Positions 17,559-26,897 of a stretch of DNA of 64,000 bases are shown here, one piece after another; position 1 is the first letter of the stretch; every line of letters starts with the position of its first letter. The position numbers were made by a program, and so were the translations under genes. The stretch is from JANQNX01 sp965601665 (lineage in GTDB: Bacteria; Pseudomonadota; Gammaproteobacteria; Eutrophobiales; Eutrophobiaceae). The stretch lies in NCBI GenBank assembly GCA_965601665.1, contig OZ271833.1, forward strand, positions 1,240,001-1,304,000, read 5' to 3'. The notes beneath the pieces are model-generated. The model was not told the origin of the DNA. It searched no databases and saw nothing but the letters and a program-made list of their open reading frames with translations.

Positions 17559-19710
17559 CTTCTACCAGTTCAAAATCAATCTTGCGTTCTTCCAGGTCAA
17601 CACGCGTAACCCGGACCCGGCATGCCTGCCCCATCTGAAATTGTTTGCCACTACGCTCACCGGTCAAACTGTGCGTAATCGGATCATGATGATAATAGTC
17701 TGCAGGTAAATTACTGATGTGTACCAATCCTTCGACAAATACATCCTGCAACATGACAAATAATCCAAACGCGGTTACCGAACTGACAATGCCATTATAT
17801 TCTTCACCTTCCTTGTCCTGCATGAACAGGCACTTAAGACGCTGGGTCACATCACGCGATGCTTCCTCGGCGCGGCGCTCGGTCATTGAGCAGTGTTCTG
17901 CCAGCTCCAGCATGGTTTGCTGGGTATAGGGATAACTCTCTGCTACACCATGTTCAAGTATATGACCAATGGCTCGATGCACCATGAGATCAGGATAACG
18001 ACGTATCGGTGATGTAAAGTGGGCGTAGGCGTCAAAGCCAAGTCCAAAATGACCTTCGTTTATCGTACTGTAAACGGCTAAAGGCATACTTCTTAACAAC
18101 ACCATCTCAAGCATGTCCCCGTCTTCGCGCTTGCGTATCTTTTCAACCAGGGATGCATAGTCAGCTGCGGTCGGTTGATCACCACCACCAAGAAAAAGCC
18201 CAAGCTGTGCGAGCAAGCTTCTCACCTCTTCCAGTTTTTCAATCTTCGGTTTGGCATGTACGCGGTAAAGCGCAAGAATCTCGTTTTTCTCCAGGAATTC
18301 TGCCGCTGCGATATTGGCAACCAGCATCATTTCCTCGATTAGACGATGCGCTTCGTTACGATGAAGCAACTCAATCGATGCTATTTCATGTTTGTCATCA
18401 AAAACGAAACGACTTTCCATGGAAGAAAAGTCAATCAGTCCATTGCGGACACGTTCTGCATGCAGTAACTGGTATACCTCGTAAAGGTTATCGATATGTT
18501 CAATAAGGGTGTCGCGTTTTTTTCGGGCAGCCTTGTCCCTTGCCACGACCATAGCGGCGACTTCCGTGTATGTCAGCCGTGCTGTTGAACAAATAGTGGC
18601 CTTGTAAAAATTATGCCGCTTCAGCTTACCTCGTGCATCCAGGCTGAGTTCACAGACAAAAGCCAACCTGTCTTCTTCCGGTCTTAGCGAACACAACCCA
18701 TTGGACAACACTTCCGGCAGCATGGGTATAACGCGTTCAGGGAAATAGACAGAGGTACCACGCAAGCGTGCTTCATTGTCCAGCGCGCTGTCACCACTCA
18801 CATAATGCGATACATCGGCGATGGCAACGAGTAGACGCCAGCCACTGCCTTGCTTTTCGCAATAAACAGCATCATCAAAATCCTGCGCATCTTCACCATC
18901 AATTGTGACGAAAGGCAACGCGCGCAGGTCTTCCCTGTTTGAAATTTCTCCTGTATCGATAACAGGTTTAACACTCTTTGCTTGCTGTTTTACTGCTGCC
19001 GGCCACTCGTAGGGTAAATCATGGCTACGTATTGCTATATCAACGGCAATACCAACGGCATCACCCTCGCCCAGCACTTCGATCAGCTTACCGAGCGGTT
19101 GACGGTGTTTATCCGGTTGCGATACGACATCAACTACGACGTAGTAACCTGGCTTCGCCTTTAACTTGCTACTTCCGGTTATCAGAATGTCCTGGCTGAT
19201 GCGCTTGTTGTCTGGCACCACGAAGGCAATACCACTATCCTCGTAATAGCGACCGACGATTTGCGTATTACCCCGTTCCAGCACTTCTATGAGTTTCCCT
19301 TCGCGGCGTCCTCGCTTGTCGACATTGATCTCCCTGACCAGTACGCGATCATCATGTAATGTCGAACGCATTTCCTTCGGCGACAGGTATAGATCGTCAC
19401 CACCATCATCTGGTACGACAAAACCATAGCCATCCGGATGGCCAATGATCCTGCCTTTGATCAAATCCATTTTCTCTATGAGGCCGTAGGCATTGCGACG
19501 ATTTTTTATTAACTGGCCATCTCGCGTCATCGCCTTAAGGCGACGCCCAAGGGCGCGACGCGTTTCCGGATCGGTGATAGTAAATGCCTCGGCTAGCTGT
19601 TTGCGCGTCAGCGGTCGACCAGCCTCGCGGAGCCAGCTGATAATTTGATCCCGTTCAGGAATATCAAGTGTGTTGCTGGAATTAGCTTCAGGCTTTGATT
19701 TTTTTGACAT
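17551..19710 (-). CDS. rnr: ribonuclease R
   Basis: Processive 3'-5' exoribonuclease able to degrade structured RNA. The 719-residue protein has an N-terminal winged helix (ERDQIISWLREAGRPLTRKQLAEAF), cold-shock/OB domains, and the RNB catalytic domain with DAQDFDDAVY and the YAHFTSPIRRYPDLMVHR motif. A C-terminal S1 domain (EEYNGIVSSVTAFGLFVML) ends in a short acidic tail instead of the long basic tail of the E. coli enzyme. Heads the rnr-rlmB operon, divergent from tRNA-Leu. Confidence 0.96.
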   Translation of the reverse strand: MSKKSKPEANSSNTLDIPERDQIISWLREAGRPLTRKQLAEAFTITDPETRRALGRRLKAMTRDGQLIKNRRNAYGLIEKMDLIKGRIIGHPDGYGFVVPDDGGDDLYLSPKEMRSTLHDDRVLVREINVDKRGRREGKLIEVLERGNTQIVGRYYEDSGIAFVVPDNKRISQDILITGSSKLKAKPGYYVVVDVVSQPDKHRQPLGKLIEVLGEGDAVGIAVDIAIRSHDLPYEWPAAVKQQAKSVKPVIDTGEISNREDLRALPFVTIDGEDAQDFDDAVYCEKQGSGWRLLVAIADVSHYVSGDSALDNEARLRGTSVYFPERVIPMLPEVLSNGLCSLRPEEDRLAFVCELSLDARGKLKRHNFYKATICSTARLTYTEVAAMVVARDKAARKKRDTLIEHIDNLYEVYQLLHAERVRNGLIDFSSMESRFVFDDKHEIASIELLHRNEAHRLIEEMMLVANIAAAEFLEKNEILALYRVHAKPKIEKLEEVRSLLAQLGLFLGGGDQPTAADYASLVEKIRKREDGDMLEMVLLRSMPLAVYSTINEGHFGLGFDAYAHFTSPIRRYPDLMVHRAIGHILEHGVAESYPYTQQTMLELAEHCSMTERRAEEASRDVTQRLKCLFMQDKEGEEYNGIVSSVTAFGLFVMLQDVFVEGLVHISNLPADYYHHDPITHSLTGERSGKQFQMGQACRVRVTRVDLEERKIDFELVEDD

Positions 19711-19722
19711 GTTAATGATGGA

Positions 19723-19751
19723 TTGACAATAGTTTTAGGGGTCGGTAAAGT
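19723..19751 (+). promoter_or_regulatory. sigma-70 promoter of tRNA-Leu
   Basis: A perfect -35 TTGACA (19723-19728) is separated by 17 bases from -10 TAAAGT (19746-19751). The bases after the -10 are GC-rich (CCGCCGTC), the discriminator type linked to stringent control of stable RNA. The tRNA begins 16 bases after the -10 box. Confidence 0.75.
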
Positions 19752-19767
19752 CCGCCGTCTTGCACAT

Positions 19768-19854
19768 GCCGAGGTGGCGGAATTGGTAGACGCGCTAGCT
19801 TCAGGTGCTAGTGGGGGTAACCCCGTGGAGGTTCAAGTCCTCTTCTCGGCACCA
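19768..19854 (+). tRNA. tRNA-Leu (anticodon CAG)
   Basis: A class II tRNA of 87 bases including an encoded CCA. The acceptor stem GCCGAGG pairs with TCTCGGC (one G-T pair). The D-arm contains GGTAGACGC. The anticodon loop TTCAGGT is closed by CTAGC/GCTAG. A variable arm GTGGGGGTAACCCCGT and a T-arm GGAGG-TTCAAGT-CCTCT complete the fold. No integrase or attachment repeat is seen beside it. Confidence 0.97.
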
Positions 19855-19939
19855 TATCTTACTTTTCTTCGTACTTCCTTTTTTGCTTTCGCGTTGAATT
19901 GTACGCTGATTTGTTCGCTTCTGTTTATTTATCTCTGAA

Positions 19940-22900
19940 TCAACGCAACGGCACTCTTAAATCCAGTGTATAGGGATGATCGGGATGCGGGCTTTCCAAT
20001 GGCACGGATATCCTGTCCTGGGTTTTTCCATGCGTGATAAAACGGGCATTACGGCGTGCCTCCGCCTCGTTGGCATTGACCGGGAACGTGTCATAGTTGC
20101 GGCCGCCGGGATGAGAGACATGGTAGGTACACCCGGCTATGGAGCGTTCAAATTTTGTGTCGATAACATCAATTACCAGTGGGACGTGGGCCTTGATCGT
20201 GGGATGCAAACTTGAGTAAGGCTGCCAGGCCTTGAACCTGACGCCACCGAGTTTTTTCCCTTTAATACCGGTATTGCGCATCGGTATTTTCCTGCCATTA
20301 CATGCAAGCACATAACGATCACCATGCATACCGTGTGCGCTAACCTGGATACGTTCAACCGATGAATCAACATAACGTGCTGTGCCCTGACCGCTGGATT
20401 CCTCACCAAGTACGTGCCACGGTTCAAGTGCCGAATGTAAATCAATTTGCATATCATGCGCGAACAGTGTGCCTATTCGAGGGAACCTGAACTCCCGGAA
20501 AGTGCTAAACCAGTCCAGTTCCAGTGCATATCCGGCCTGACGCAAATCGTAGATTACGCGTTTAAAATCTTCCCAGACATAGTGTGGCAACATAAAGCGG
20601 TCGTGTAATTCGGTGCCCCAGCGAATCAATTCGCCGCGGTAAGGCTGTTTCCAGAACCAGGCAATTAAAGCCCGCAATAACAGCATTTGCACCATCGACA
20701 TCTGGTAATGTGGCGGCATTTCAAATGCGCGAAACTCAAGCAGACCCTTGCGACCACTGATTGAATCAGGTGAATATAGCTTGTCGATGCAAAATTCAGC
20801 ACGGTGGGTATTCCCTGTCAGGTCGACAAGAAAATTTCGCAGAATACGGTCTACCAGCCATGGCTGATCACACTCACCTTCCGGTAACAGACCAAGTGCG
20901 ATTTCAAGCTCATAAAGATTATCGTCACGTGCTTCATCAACACGTGGCGCCTGGCTGGTAGGGCCAATAAACATACCCGAGAACAGGTAAGATAGTGATG
21001 GATGATGTTGCCAATAAGTCAACAGGCTTCGTAACAGGTCAGGTCGACGTAAAAAAGGACTGTCTGCCGGTGATTGTGCGCCCAACGTCACATGGTTACC
21101 ACCACCGGTACCTGAATGTTTACCATCCAGCATGAACTTTTCAGTACCAAGCCTGTTCACACGCGCCTCTTCATAGAGCGTTTCAGTAATGTGACTTAGC
21201 TCTTTCCAATTGCTGGCAGGATGAATATTGACTTCAATCACACCCGGGTCAGGTGTGACCTGTAACATATTCATGCGCGTATCCCAGGGTGGTTGGTACC
21301 CCTCTATCGCGACAGGCAGATTCATTTGCTTCGCTATCTTTTCCAGCACATCTACCAATTCAAGCCATGGTTCAATTTCGTTAACCGGGGGCATAAATAC
21401 GCACAGCTTTCCGTCCCTGATTTCAACACAAAGCGCTGTATGGATAACTTCATCGGAGATGGTGTCGTTGTTTTGATTGCGCCCGGTCGACGCGGTACCA
21501 TTAAGTTCTTCTCTATGTGTAAACGGATCACGTTCAGTATCTATTTCAAACTCGTCCGGTAACTGCCAGGGCAAGGCGTTGAGTGGCAAGCGGTAACCCA
21601 TTGGCGAATCACCTGGCACCAGGTAAAGCTGTTCGGTTCGCAATGGCCACGCACTGGTTTTCCAGCAGTCCTCGCCCTTGTGACTGAAATGCTTCAGGGG
21701 TAATACGTAACCACGTACTTCATCCAACCCCTGTCTGGCGATCCTGCCGAGTCGTTCACGTTCAACAGGGTCGTCGACCTTGCTGTCTTCCATGCTGACG
21801 TTAACCGGTAATTGTTTTTCTATGTCCAGGTAATGCTGTTTGTCTTCGTAGGCAGAAACGATATAGGCAGGGTCGATGCCTAAGCAGTCAGCAAGTTGTC
21901 GCATAAAATTTTCGGCGTCTTCATGTTGGCAAGGCTGCGTCGTGTTTTGCCCTGCGATCAATGTCTGTTCATTCCAGACGGGTTTTTCGTCCTTGCGCCA
22001 GATTAGTGACAATGCCCAGCGTGGTAATGGCTCACCGGGATACCATTTACCTTGTCCAAAATGTACCAGTGCGCCTGGTGCAAACCTGTCCCTTAACCGC
22101 AACAACAGTTTTTCAGCAAGACGCCTTTTTTCATCACCCAGTGCAGCGTTGTTCCATTCCTCACCTTCCATGTCATCAATAGAAACAAATGTGGGTTCTC
22201 CACCCATGGTCAACCTGACGTCACCCTGTTCAAGTTCATTGTCTATGTTGTTGCCCAGTTTCATTACGGACTGCCACTTTGTATCCGTGAACGGCATCGT
22301 CACCCTTGGATCCTCATGGAAGCGTTCTACCGTATTATTGTGTTCAAAGGTGACCTTGCAGGGATCCGTGGCGCCAGTCACAGGCGCTGCAGTGCTTGGA
22401 TGAGGGGTACACGCCAGTGGGATATGGCCTTCCCCGGCAAACAGTCCGGACGTAGGGTCCAGACCAACCCAGCCTGCTCCTGGAAGGTATACCTCGGCCC
22501 AGGCATGCAAATCAGTAAAATCGTTAGCCGGCCCGGATGGCCCATCCAGCGATTTCATATCGGCAGTCAACTGTACGAGATAACCAGACACAAACCGCGC
22601 CGCCAGGCCCAGATGACGCAATATCTGGATAAGTAACCAGGCGCTATCCCGGCATGATCCCGATTTTATGGATAGCGTTTCCTCGCAACTCTGTACGCCG
22701 GGTTCCATGCGCACGTTGTAGTCCAGGTCCTGGTTTAATCTCTGATTAATGCCGACAAGGAAATCCACAATTGCAGTCTCACTTCTGTCGACATCTGCCA
22801 ACCAGGCAGTCAAACGTTCACCGCTTTCCCTTACTTCCAGGTAAGGATTCAAATCACGTTTTAAATCCTTGTCGTAGTTGTACGGATAAGCCTCAAACTC

Positions 22901-23191
22901 TTCTTCCAGAAAAAAATCGAATGGATTGATAACAGTCATATCCGCAATCAATTCAACATCTATTTTCAGTGAACGTGTTTTTTCCGGAAATACAAACCTG
23001 GCGAGGTAATTCCCAAACGGATCCTGTTGCCAGTTGATAAAGTGATCACCCGGTTCCACTTTAAGGGAATAAGCAGGAATAGGCGTACGGCAGTGCTGTG
23101 CGGGACGCAGGCGTATAACGTGTGGTGACAGTTTTACTAACTTGTCAAAATGATATTCTGTTGAGTGTTTAAGTACTACCTGTATGGTCAT
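19940..23191 (-). CDS. large transglutaminase-like protein with DUF2126 domain
   Basis: A protein of 1083 residues. Residues 1-105 match the bacterial transglutaminase N-terminal region. The transglutaminase/cysteine-protease core has a complete triad: C180 in KSGSCRDSAW, H229 in DLHAWAEVY and D245 in GLDPTSG. From about residue 300 to the end lies the long DUF2126 region, typical of the cyanophycin- or Anbu-linked transglutaminases. There is no signal peptide, so it is likely cytoplasmic. It sits 76 bases downstream of the Anbu gene in the same direction, an association known for the family. Substrate unknown; whether it cross-links, hydrolyses or ligates is not shown by the sequence. Confidence 0.88.
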   Translation of the reverse strand: MTIQVVLKHSTEYHFDKLVKLSPHVIRLRPAQHCRTPIPAYSLKVEPGDHFINWQQDPFGNYLARFVFPEKTRSLKIDVELIADMTVINPFDFFLEEEFEAYPYNYDKDLKRDLNPYLEVRESGERLTAWLADVDRSETAIVDFLVGINQRLNQDLDYNVRMEPGVQSCEETLSIKSGSCRDSAWLLIQILRHLGLAARFVSGYLVQLTADMKSLDGPSGPANDFTDLHAWAEVYLPGAGWVGLDPTSGLFAGEGHIPLACTPHPSTAAPVTGATDPCKVTFEHNNTVERFHEDPRVTMPFTDTKWQSVMKLGNNIDNELEQGDVRLTMGGEPTFVSIDDMEGEEWNNAALGDEKRRLAEKLLLRLRDRFAPGALVHFGQGKWYPGEPLPRWALSLIWRKDEKPVWNEQTLIAGQNTTQPCQHEDAENFMRQLADCLGIDPAYIVSAYEDKQHYLDIEKQLPVNVSMEDSKVDDPVERERLGRIARQGLDEVRGYVLPLKHFSHKGEDCWKTSAWPLRTEQLYLVPGDSPMGYRLPLNALPWQLPDEFEIDTERDPFTHREELNGTASTGRNQNNDTISDEVIHTALCVEIRDGKLCVFMPPVNEIEPWLELVDVLEKIAKQMNLPVAIEGYQPPWDTRMNMLQVTPDPGVIEVNIHPASNWKELSHITETLYEEARVNRLGTEKFMLDGKHSGTGGGNHVTLGAQSPADSPFLRRPDLLRSLLTYWQHHPSLSYLFSGMFIGPTSQAPRVDEARDDNLYELEIALGLLPEGECDQPWLVDRILRNFLVDLTGNTHRAEFCIDKLYSPDSISGRKGLLEFRAFEMPPHYQMSMVQMLLLRALIAWFWKQPYRGELIRWGTELHDRFMLPHYVWEDFKRVIYDLRQAGYALELDWFSTFREFRFPRIGTLFAHDMQIDLHSALEPWHVLGEESSGQGTARYVDSSVERIQVSAHGMHGDRYVLACNGRKIPMRNTGIKGKKLGGVRFKAWQPYSSLHPTIKAHVPLVIDVIDTKFERSIAGCTYHVSHPGGRNYDTFPVNANEAEARRNARFITHGKTQDRISVPLESPHPDHPYTLDLRVPLR

Positions 23192-23267
23192 GTTGGGTTG
23201 GTTAAACTATATAAATTTTCACGGGCAGCACAATGCCTGCCGCAAGAGAGTGTAAAGCAATAATAAA

Positions 23268-24035
23268 CTAACCGGGCGTATCAGTTTCTTTCACCAGCGC
23301 ATTGTCCCAGTTACTACTCCAGGCAATGGGTGGCAAATTGGAAAATGCATCCTTGAGGTTTTCATCCCAACAGCGCTTAAGTTCTCGCAAGTAATCGCTG
23401 TCTTCCTCAAAGCGATAACGACGATCGATGACAAGACTGTCCTTATTATAAACAACGACCTCGATTGGCGGTCCTACTGTCAAATTACTGCGCATCGTTG
23501 AGTCCATCGAAACAATACCGCACAGGCAGGCTGTTTCAATGGTTGTATCAGGGTTCATTATGCGATCCAGAATTGGTTTACCGTATTTACTTTCACCGAT
23601 CTGTAGAAAGCACGTATCTTTTGATGTCGTTATATTGTTGCCCTGGGGATAGACATGAAAAATACCCTGTTTGGCATTCATTACCTGGCCTCCAATAATG
23701 AAATTGGCCTCGTAATTAACACCTGATCCGGTAGCTGCATTTTTCTCCTGAATTTTTACACTGACTTCGCCAAGATACTCGGCCGCATCCCTGACCGTGG
23801 GTACTGTCATCAGGTTGGTATCGGTCTGTTCTTTTATATCGCGTCTAATTCGTGAAATAACACTCTGGGTCGTCGCAAGATTACCTGAGGTCATTATCAC
23901 GAACTGCCTCTGTCCAACGACGCCGAAGTGATGCATCTTGCTATAAGTGCTAACGTCATCAACACCGGCATTCGTTCTTGAGTCTGATATAAAGACAAGA
24001 CCCGAATCCGGGGCGAGGGCTATGCAATAAGTCAT
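23268..24035 (-). CDS. anbu: Anbu proteasome-like peptidase (ancestral beta subunit)
   Basis: An Ntn-hydrolase of 255 residues. After removal of Met1 the N-terminal residue would be Thr, the nucleophile, in MTYCIALAPD. Asp17 (SDSRTNAG) and a Lys at about position 32 match the proteasome Thr1/Asp17/Lys33 set. The C-terminal tail is longer than in HslV, as expected for Anbu. Anbu forms an open helical assembly in the few structures known, and its substrates are unclear. The usual Anbu locus also holds an alpha-E (DUF403) protein and an ATP-grasp protein; neither is in the window. Confidence 0.9.
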   Translation of the reverse strand: MTYCIALAPDSGLVFISDSRTNAGVDDVSTYSKMHHFGVVGQRQFVIMTSGNLATTQSVISRIRRDIKEQTDTNLMTVPTVRDAAEYLGEVSVKIQEKNAATGSGVNYEANFIIGGQVMNAKQGIFHVYPQGNNITTSKDTCFLQIGESKYGKPILDRIMNPDTTIETACLCGIVSMDSTMRSNLTVGPPIEVVVYNKDSLVIDRRYRFEEDSDYLRELKRCWDENLKDAFSNLPPIAWSSNWDNALVKETDTPG

Positions 24036-24226
24036 GCCGAAAGTAAAAACTCGTGGGAAATGTGTCTTACATTATTCATTGTCTATAAACCCCGTCAAGA
24101 TCCATGGTGATATCTTGCAGGAATTACCACTACCAGGATATTGTTTTCAGTAATTTCAATAACTTAAAAAAAACACGTTGCCTTGCCTGCAAGCCTGATT
24201 TGTACTTGCATTTTTCGCACCAGTTG

Positions 24227-25501
24227 TTACGGGCTATCAGGGAAAGAAGTCGCCTTACGTGCCATAACTGCAACAGGCAAGGCACCAAAAAGGGCAACGA
24301 ATAACAGTATCCAGAATAGACCTTCGCTATTCATGCCTAACACTGCAAACATGACAGTCATAACAAGGAACAACAACATCATTATATTTTGAATAAAGTT
24401 ATTGCCAGCAAGGATGCGCCCCAGCTCATCGTCAGGAGCATGATACTGGATCAAGGCGTTATATGGCGTCAGCATTAACCCGCCACAAATACCCCAAAAC
24501 AGGAAATTAACTACTTGCAGGTAAGGATTCAGTAAAAAAGGTAACAGCAACAGACAACAGGATATACCTATCACGCCTGCGGGCAGTAATCCTGTTTCGA
24601 TTCTCGTTATGGAAATACGCCCGGCAATTACAGCGCCCAACATAATACCAAACCCGGCACATGCCAGTGTTCCCTGGATAATAATCGTATTGTTTATAGA
24701 GAGGGCATCCTTGGCGTAGGCAGGAAATGTAGCCAGCATGACCTGGGATATAGCCCAGAATAAAGACAGACCTGCGATTGACAAGTATATAATCCTGTTA
24801 TCAAACACTACCCGCGTATTGTGTTTCAGGTATTGACCACTAGTGTATTGCTTGACGTCAAATTTTAATTCCGGATCGACCGCTCTTTTATAAGGCAGCC
24901 TGTATACAACCAGCACTTCAATAACGCTAATGAAAACAAGTAACCACCCAACAGGAGCAATCGCCTGCAACAACTGTTGCGTGTTCGCGAAATCAACATC
25001 TTGTAATGCCGTTTCAAACAGCACGGTAAAAACAAAAATGCCGGAAAGGATGGCAATAGTGGTTGTAGCCTGGACTACTCCATTAGCCTGCGCAAGGTTT
25101 TCATTTCCTACCAATTCCTTGATAAACCCGTATTTTGCGGGCGAATAAAAAGCACTTTGCAAGGCGAGCATAAAGGTCATCGCAAATGCTGGCCAGAACC
25201 AGCCCAGGTAATAAAACAGCGTGATACATAGTGTTAATATAACCACGCACCATGATGTACAGCGCATGACCTTGTGTTTGGGGAATCGATCAGAGACAAA
25301 ACCTGCAGGAGAAAGTAACAGGATAAAAGGCAGTAGAATTAATGCGTTTACAATGGCAGTGAGTATGATCTGCTGCTGTCCATCGTAAATCTTGAAGACT
25401 GTATTCTGGATGACGATTTTATGGCCGAGATCAATGAACGCATTCAGAAACACGACAACCAGGTAAGGGATAAATCCTTTGAAGGCAATGAGTCGTTGCA
25501 T
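24227..25501 (-). CDS. MFS transporter resembling lysophospholipid transporter LplT
   Basis: A 424-residue major facilitator protein with about twelve helices. The N-terminus and the motif GFVSDRFPKHKVMR (MFS loop 2-3), plus FYSPAKYGFIKELVGNENLAQANG, match the LplT group that flips lysophosphatidylethanolamine inward for reacylation by Aas. No Aas acyltransferase is adjacent, so the assignment rests on similarity of motifs alone. It lies between purA and anbu, both on the same strand, with a 191-base gap to anbu in which I see no gene. Confidence 0.75.
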   Translation of the reverse strand: MQRLIAFKGFIPYLVVVFLNAFIDLGHKIVIQNTVFKIYDGQQQIILTAIVNALILLPFILLLSPAGFVSDRFPKHKVMRCTSWCVVILTLCITLFYYLGWFWPAFAMTFMLALQSAFYSPAKYGFIKELVGNENLAQANGVVQATTTIAILSGIFVFTVLFETALQDVDFANTQQLLQAIAPVGWLLVFISVIEVLVVYRLPYKRAVDPELKFDVKQYTSGQYLKHNTRVVFDNRIIYLSIAGLSLFWAISQVMLATFPAYAKDALSINNTIIIQGTLACAGFGIMLGAVIAGRISITRIETGLLPAGVIGISCCLLLLPFLLNPYLQVVNFLFWGICGGLMLTPYNALIQYHAPDDELGRILAGNNFIQNIMMLLFLVMTVMFAVLGMNSEGLFWILLFVALFGALPVAVMARKATSFPDSP

Positions 25502-25577
25502 GTTATTTAATCGCTATAGACCGCGCATCCGGCTGATGCACATTCCTTGCAGGCACGGCAAACATGCCAGAACGAAA

Positions 25578-26870
25578 TCAACTGAACGGATTTTCCAGGA
25601 TGATAGTTTCGTTTCTATCGGGGCCTGTGGATACGATAGCCACAGGCACACCCGTCAACTCTGCCAACCTGTCCAGGTAGCGGCGCGCAAGTTCAGGTAA
25701 ATCATCATAGTTGGTAATACCAACTGTAGCTGATTTCCAACCAGGGTGTTCCTCGTAGACAGGTTTACATCTCGCAAATGACTCCGCCCCAATTGGCGGG
25801 ATATCTATCGACTTGCCGTCCAGTTCATACGAGTGGCAAATCCTGATCACATCAAGTTCATCAAGCACATCCAGCTTGGTTATACACATGCCGGACAGAC
25901 TATTTATCTGTGCTGAACGCCGTAGCGAAACGGCATCAAACCAGCCACAGCGTCTGGCACGCCCTGTCGTTGCGCCGAATTCATTACCAACTGTTGCAAT
26001 ATGTTCACCTACATCATCATGTAACTCGGTTGGAAACGGACCCGCACCAACGCGTGTCGTATATGCCTTGGTAATACCCAAGATGTAATCAAAATGACGA
26101 GGGCCGAAACCCGTGCCCGTGGCCGCTCCTCCTGCAGTCGTGTTTGATGACGTGACAAAGGGATAGGTACCATGGTCGATATCAAGCCAGGTACCCTGGG
26201 CGCCCTCAAATAAAATATTTCTTCCCTGCTGGTAAAAATCACTTAAGCGTGCACCGATGTCATCTATCATGGGTATCAATTGCTGCGCCATTGCCCGCAA
26301 ATCATCCAGCGCCGCTTCGTAATCAATCGCGTCTGCATTGTAGTAATGGGTCAACATGAAATTATGGTAGTCGAGCAATTCGCGCAACTTATCAGCCATA
26401 CAGTCATCAGAGGTCAGGTCGCCAACCCGTAATGCACGACGCGCAACCTTGTCTTCATAGGCCGGGCCAATGCCACGTCCGGTCGTGCCAATAGCCGATT
26501 TACCTTTGGCTTTTTCACGTGCCTGATCAAGGGCAACATGATATGAAAGTATTAATGTACATGCCTCGCTAATCTTGAGTGATTCACGAGTTGCAATACC
26601 GTTTTTTTCCAGCATCTCGATCTCTTCAAGCAACGCATGGGGACTTAGTACGACACCGTTTCCAATCAGGCACTCAACACCGTCGCGCAAAATGCCTGAA
26701 GGAATGAGGTGAAGTACGGTTTTATCTCCATCAATAACGACAGTATGCCCGGCATTATGTCCTCCCTGGAAACGAACAACCGCGGCAACATCTTCGGTTA
26801 GCAGGTCAACAATCTTCCCTTTGCCTTCATCGCCCCATTGCGTACCGAGAACAATTAAATTTTTACCCAT
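25578..26870 (-). CDS. purA: adenylosuccinate synthetase
   Basis: GTP-dependent ligase joining IMP and aspartate on the way to AMP. The N-terminal loop GTQWGDEGKGKIVDLL, the GGHNAGHTV motif, GTTGRGIGPAYEDK and the C-terminal STGPDRNETI motif are all present; 430 residues is normal. It follows hisZ by 27 bases, in the known hfl-DUF2065-hisZ-purA order of many gammaproteobacteria. Confidence 0.97.
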   Translation of the reverse strand: MGKNLIVLGTQWGDEGKGKIVDLLTEDVAAVVRFQGGHNAGHTVVIDGDKTVLHLIPSGILRDGVECLIGNGVVLSPHALLEEIEMLEKNGIATRESLKISEACTLILSYHVALDQAREKAKGKSAIGTTGRGIGPAYEDKVARRALRVGDLTSDDCMADKLRELLDYHNFMLTHYYNADAIDYEAALDDLRAMAQQLIPMIDDIGARLSDFYQQGRNILFEGAQGTWLDIDHGTYPFVTSSNTTAGGAATGTGFGPRHFDYILGITKAYTTRVGAGPFPTELHDDVGEHIATVGNEFGATTGRARRCGWFDAVSLRRSAQINSLSGMCITKLDVLDELDVIRICHSYELDGKSIDIPPIGAESFARCKPVYEEHPGWKSATVGITNYDDLPELARRYLDRLAELTGVPVAIVSTGPDRNETIILENPFS

Positions 26871-26897
26871 GAATTAGTTTTTTTGCTATTCGTGTTA

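Noticed and set aside
19768..25577. A genomic island integrated at tRNA-Leu
   Set aside because: No integrase, no repeat of the tRNA 3' end and no shift in composition were seen.
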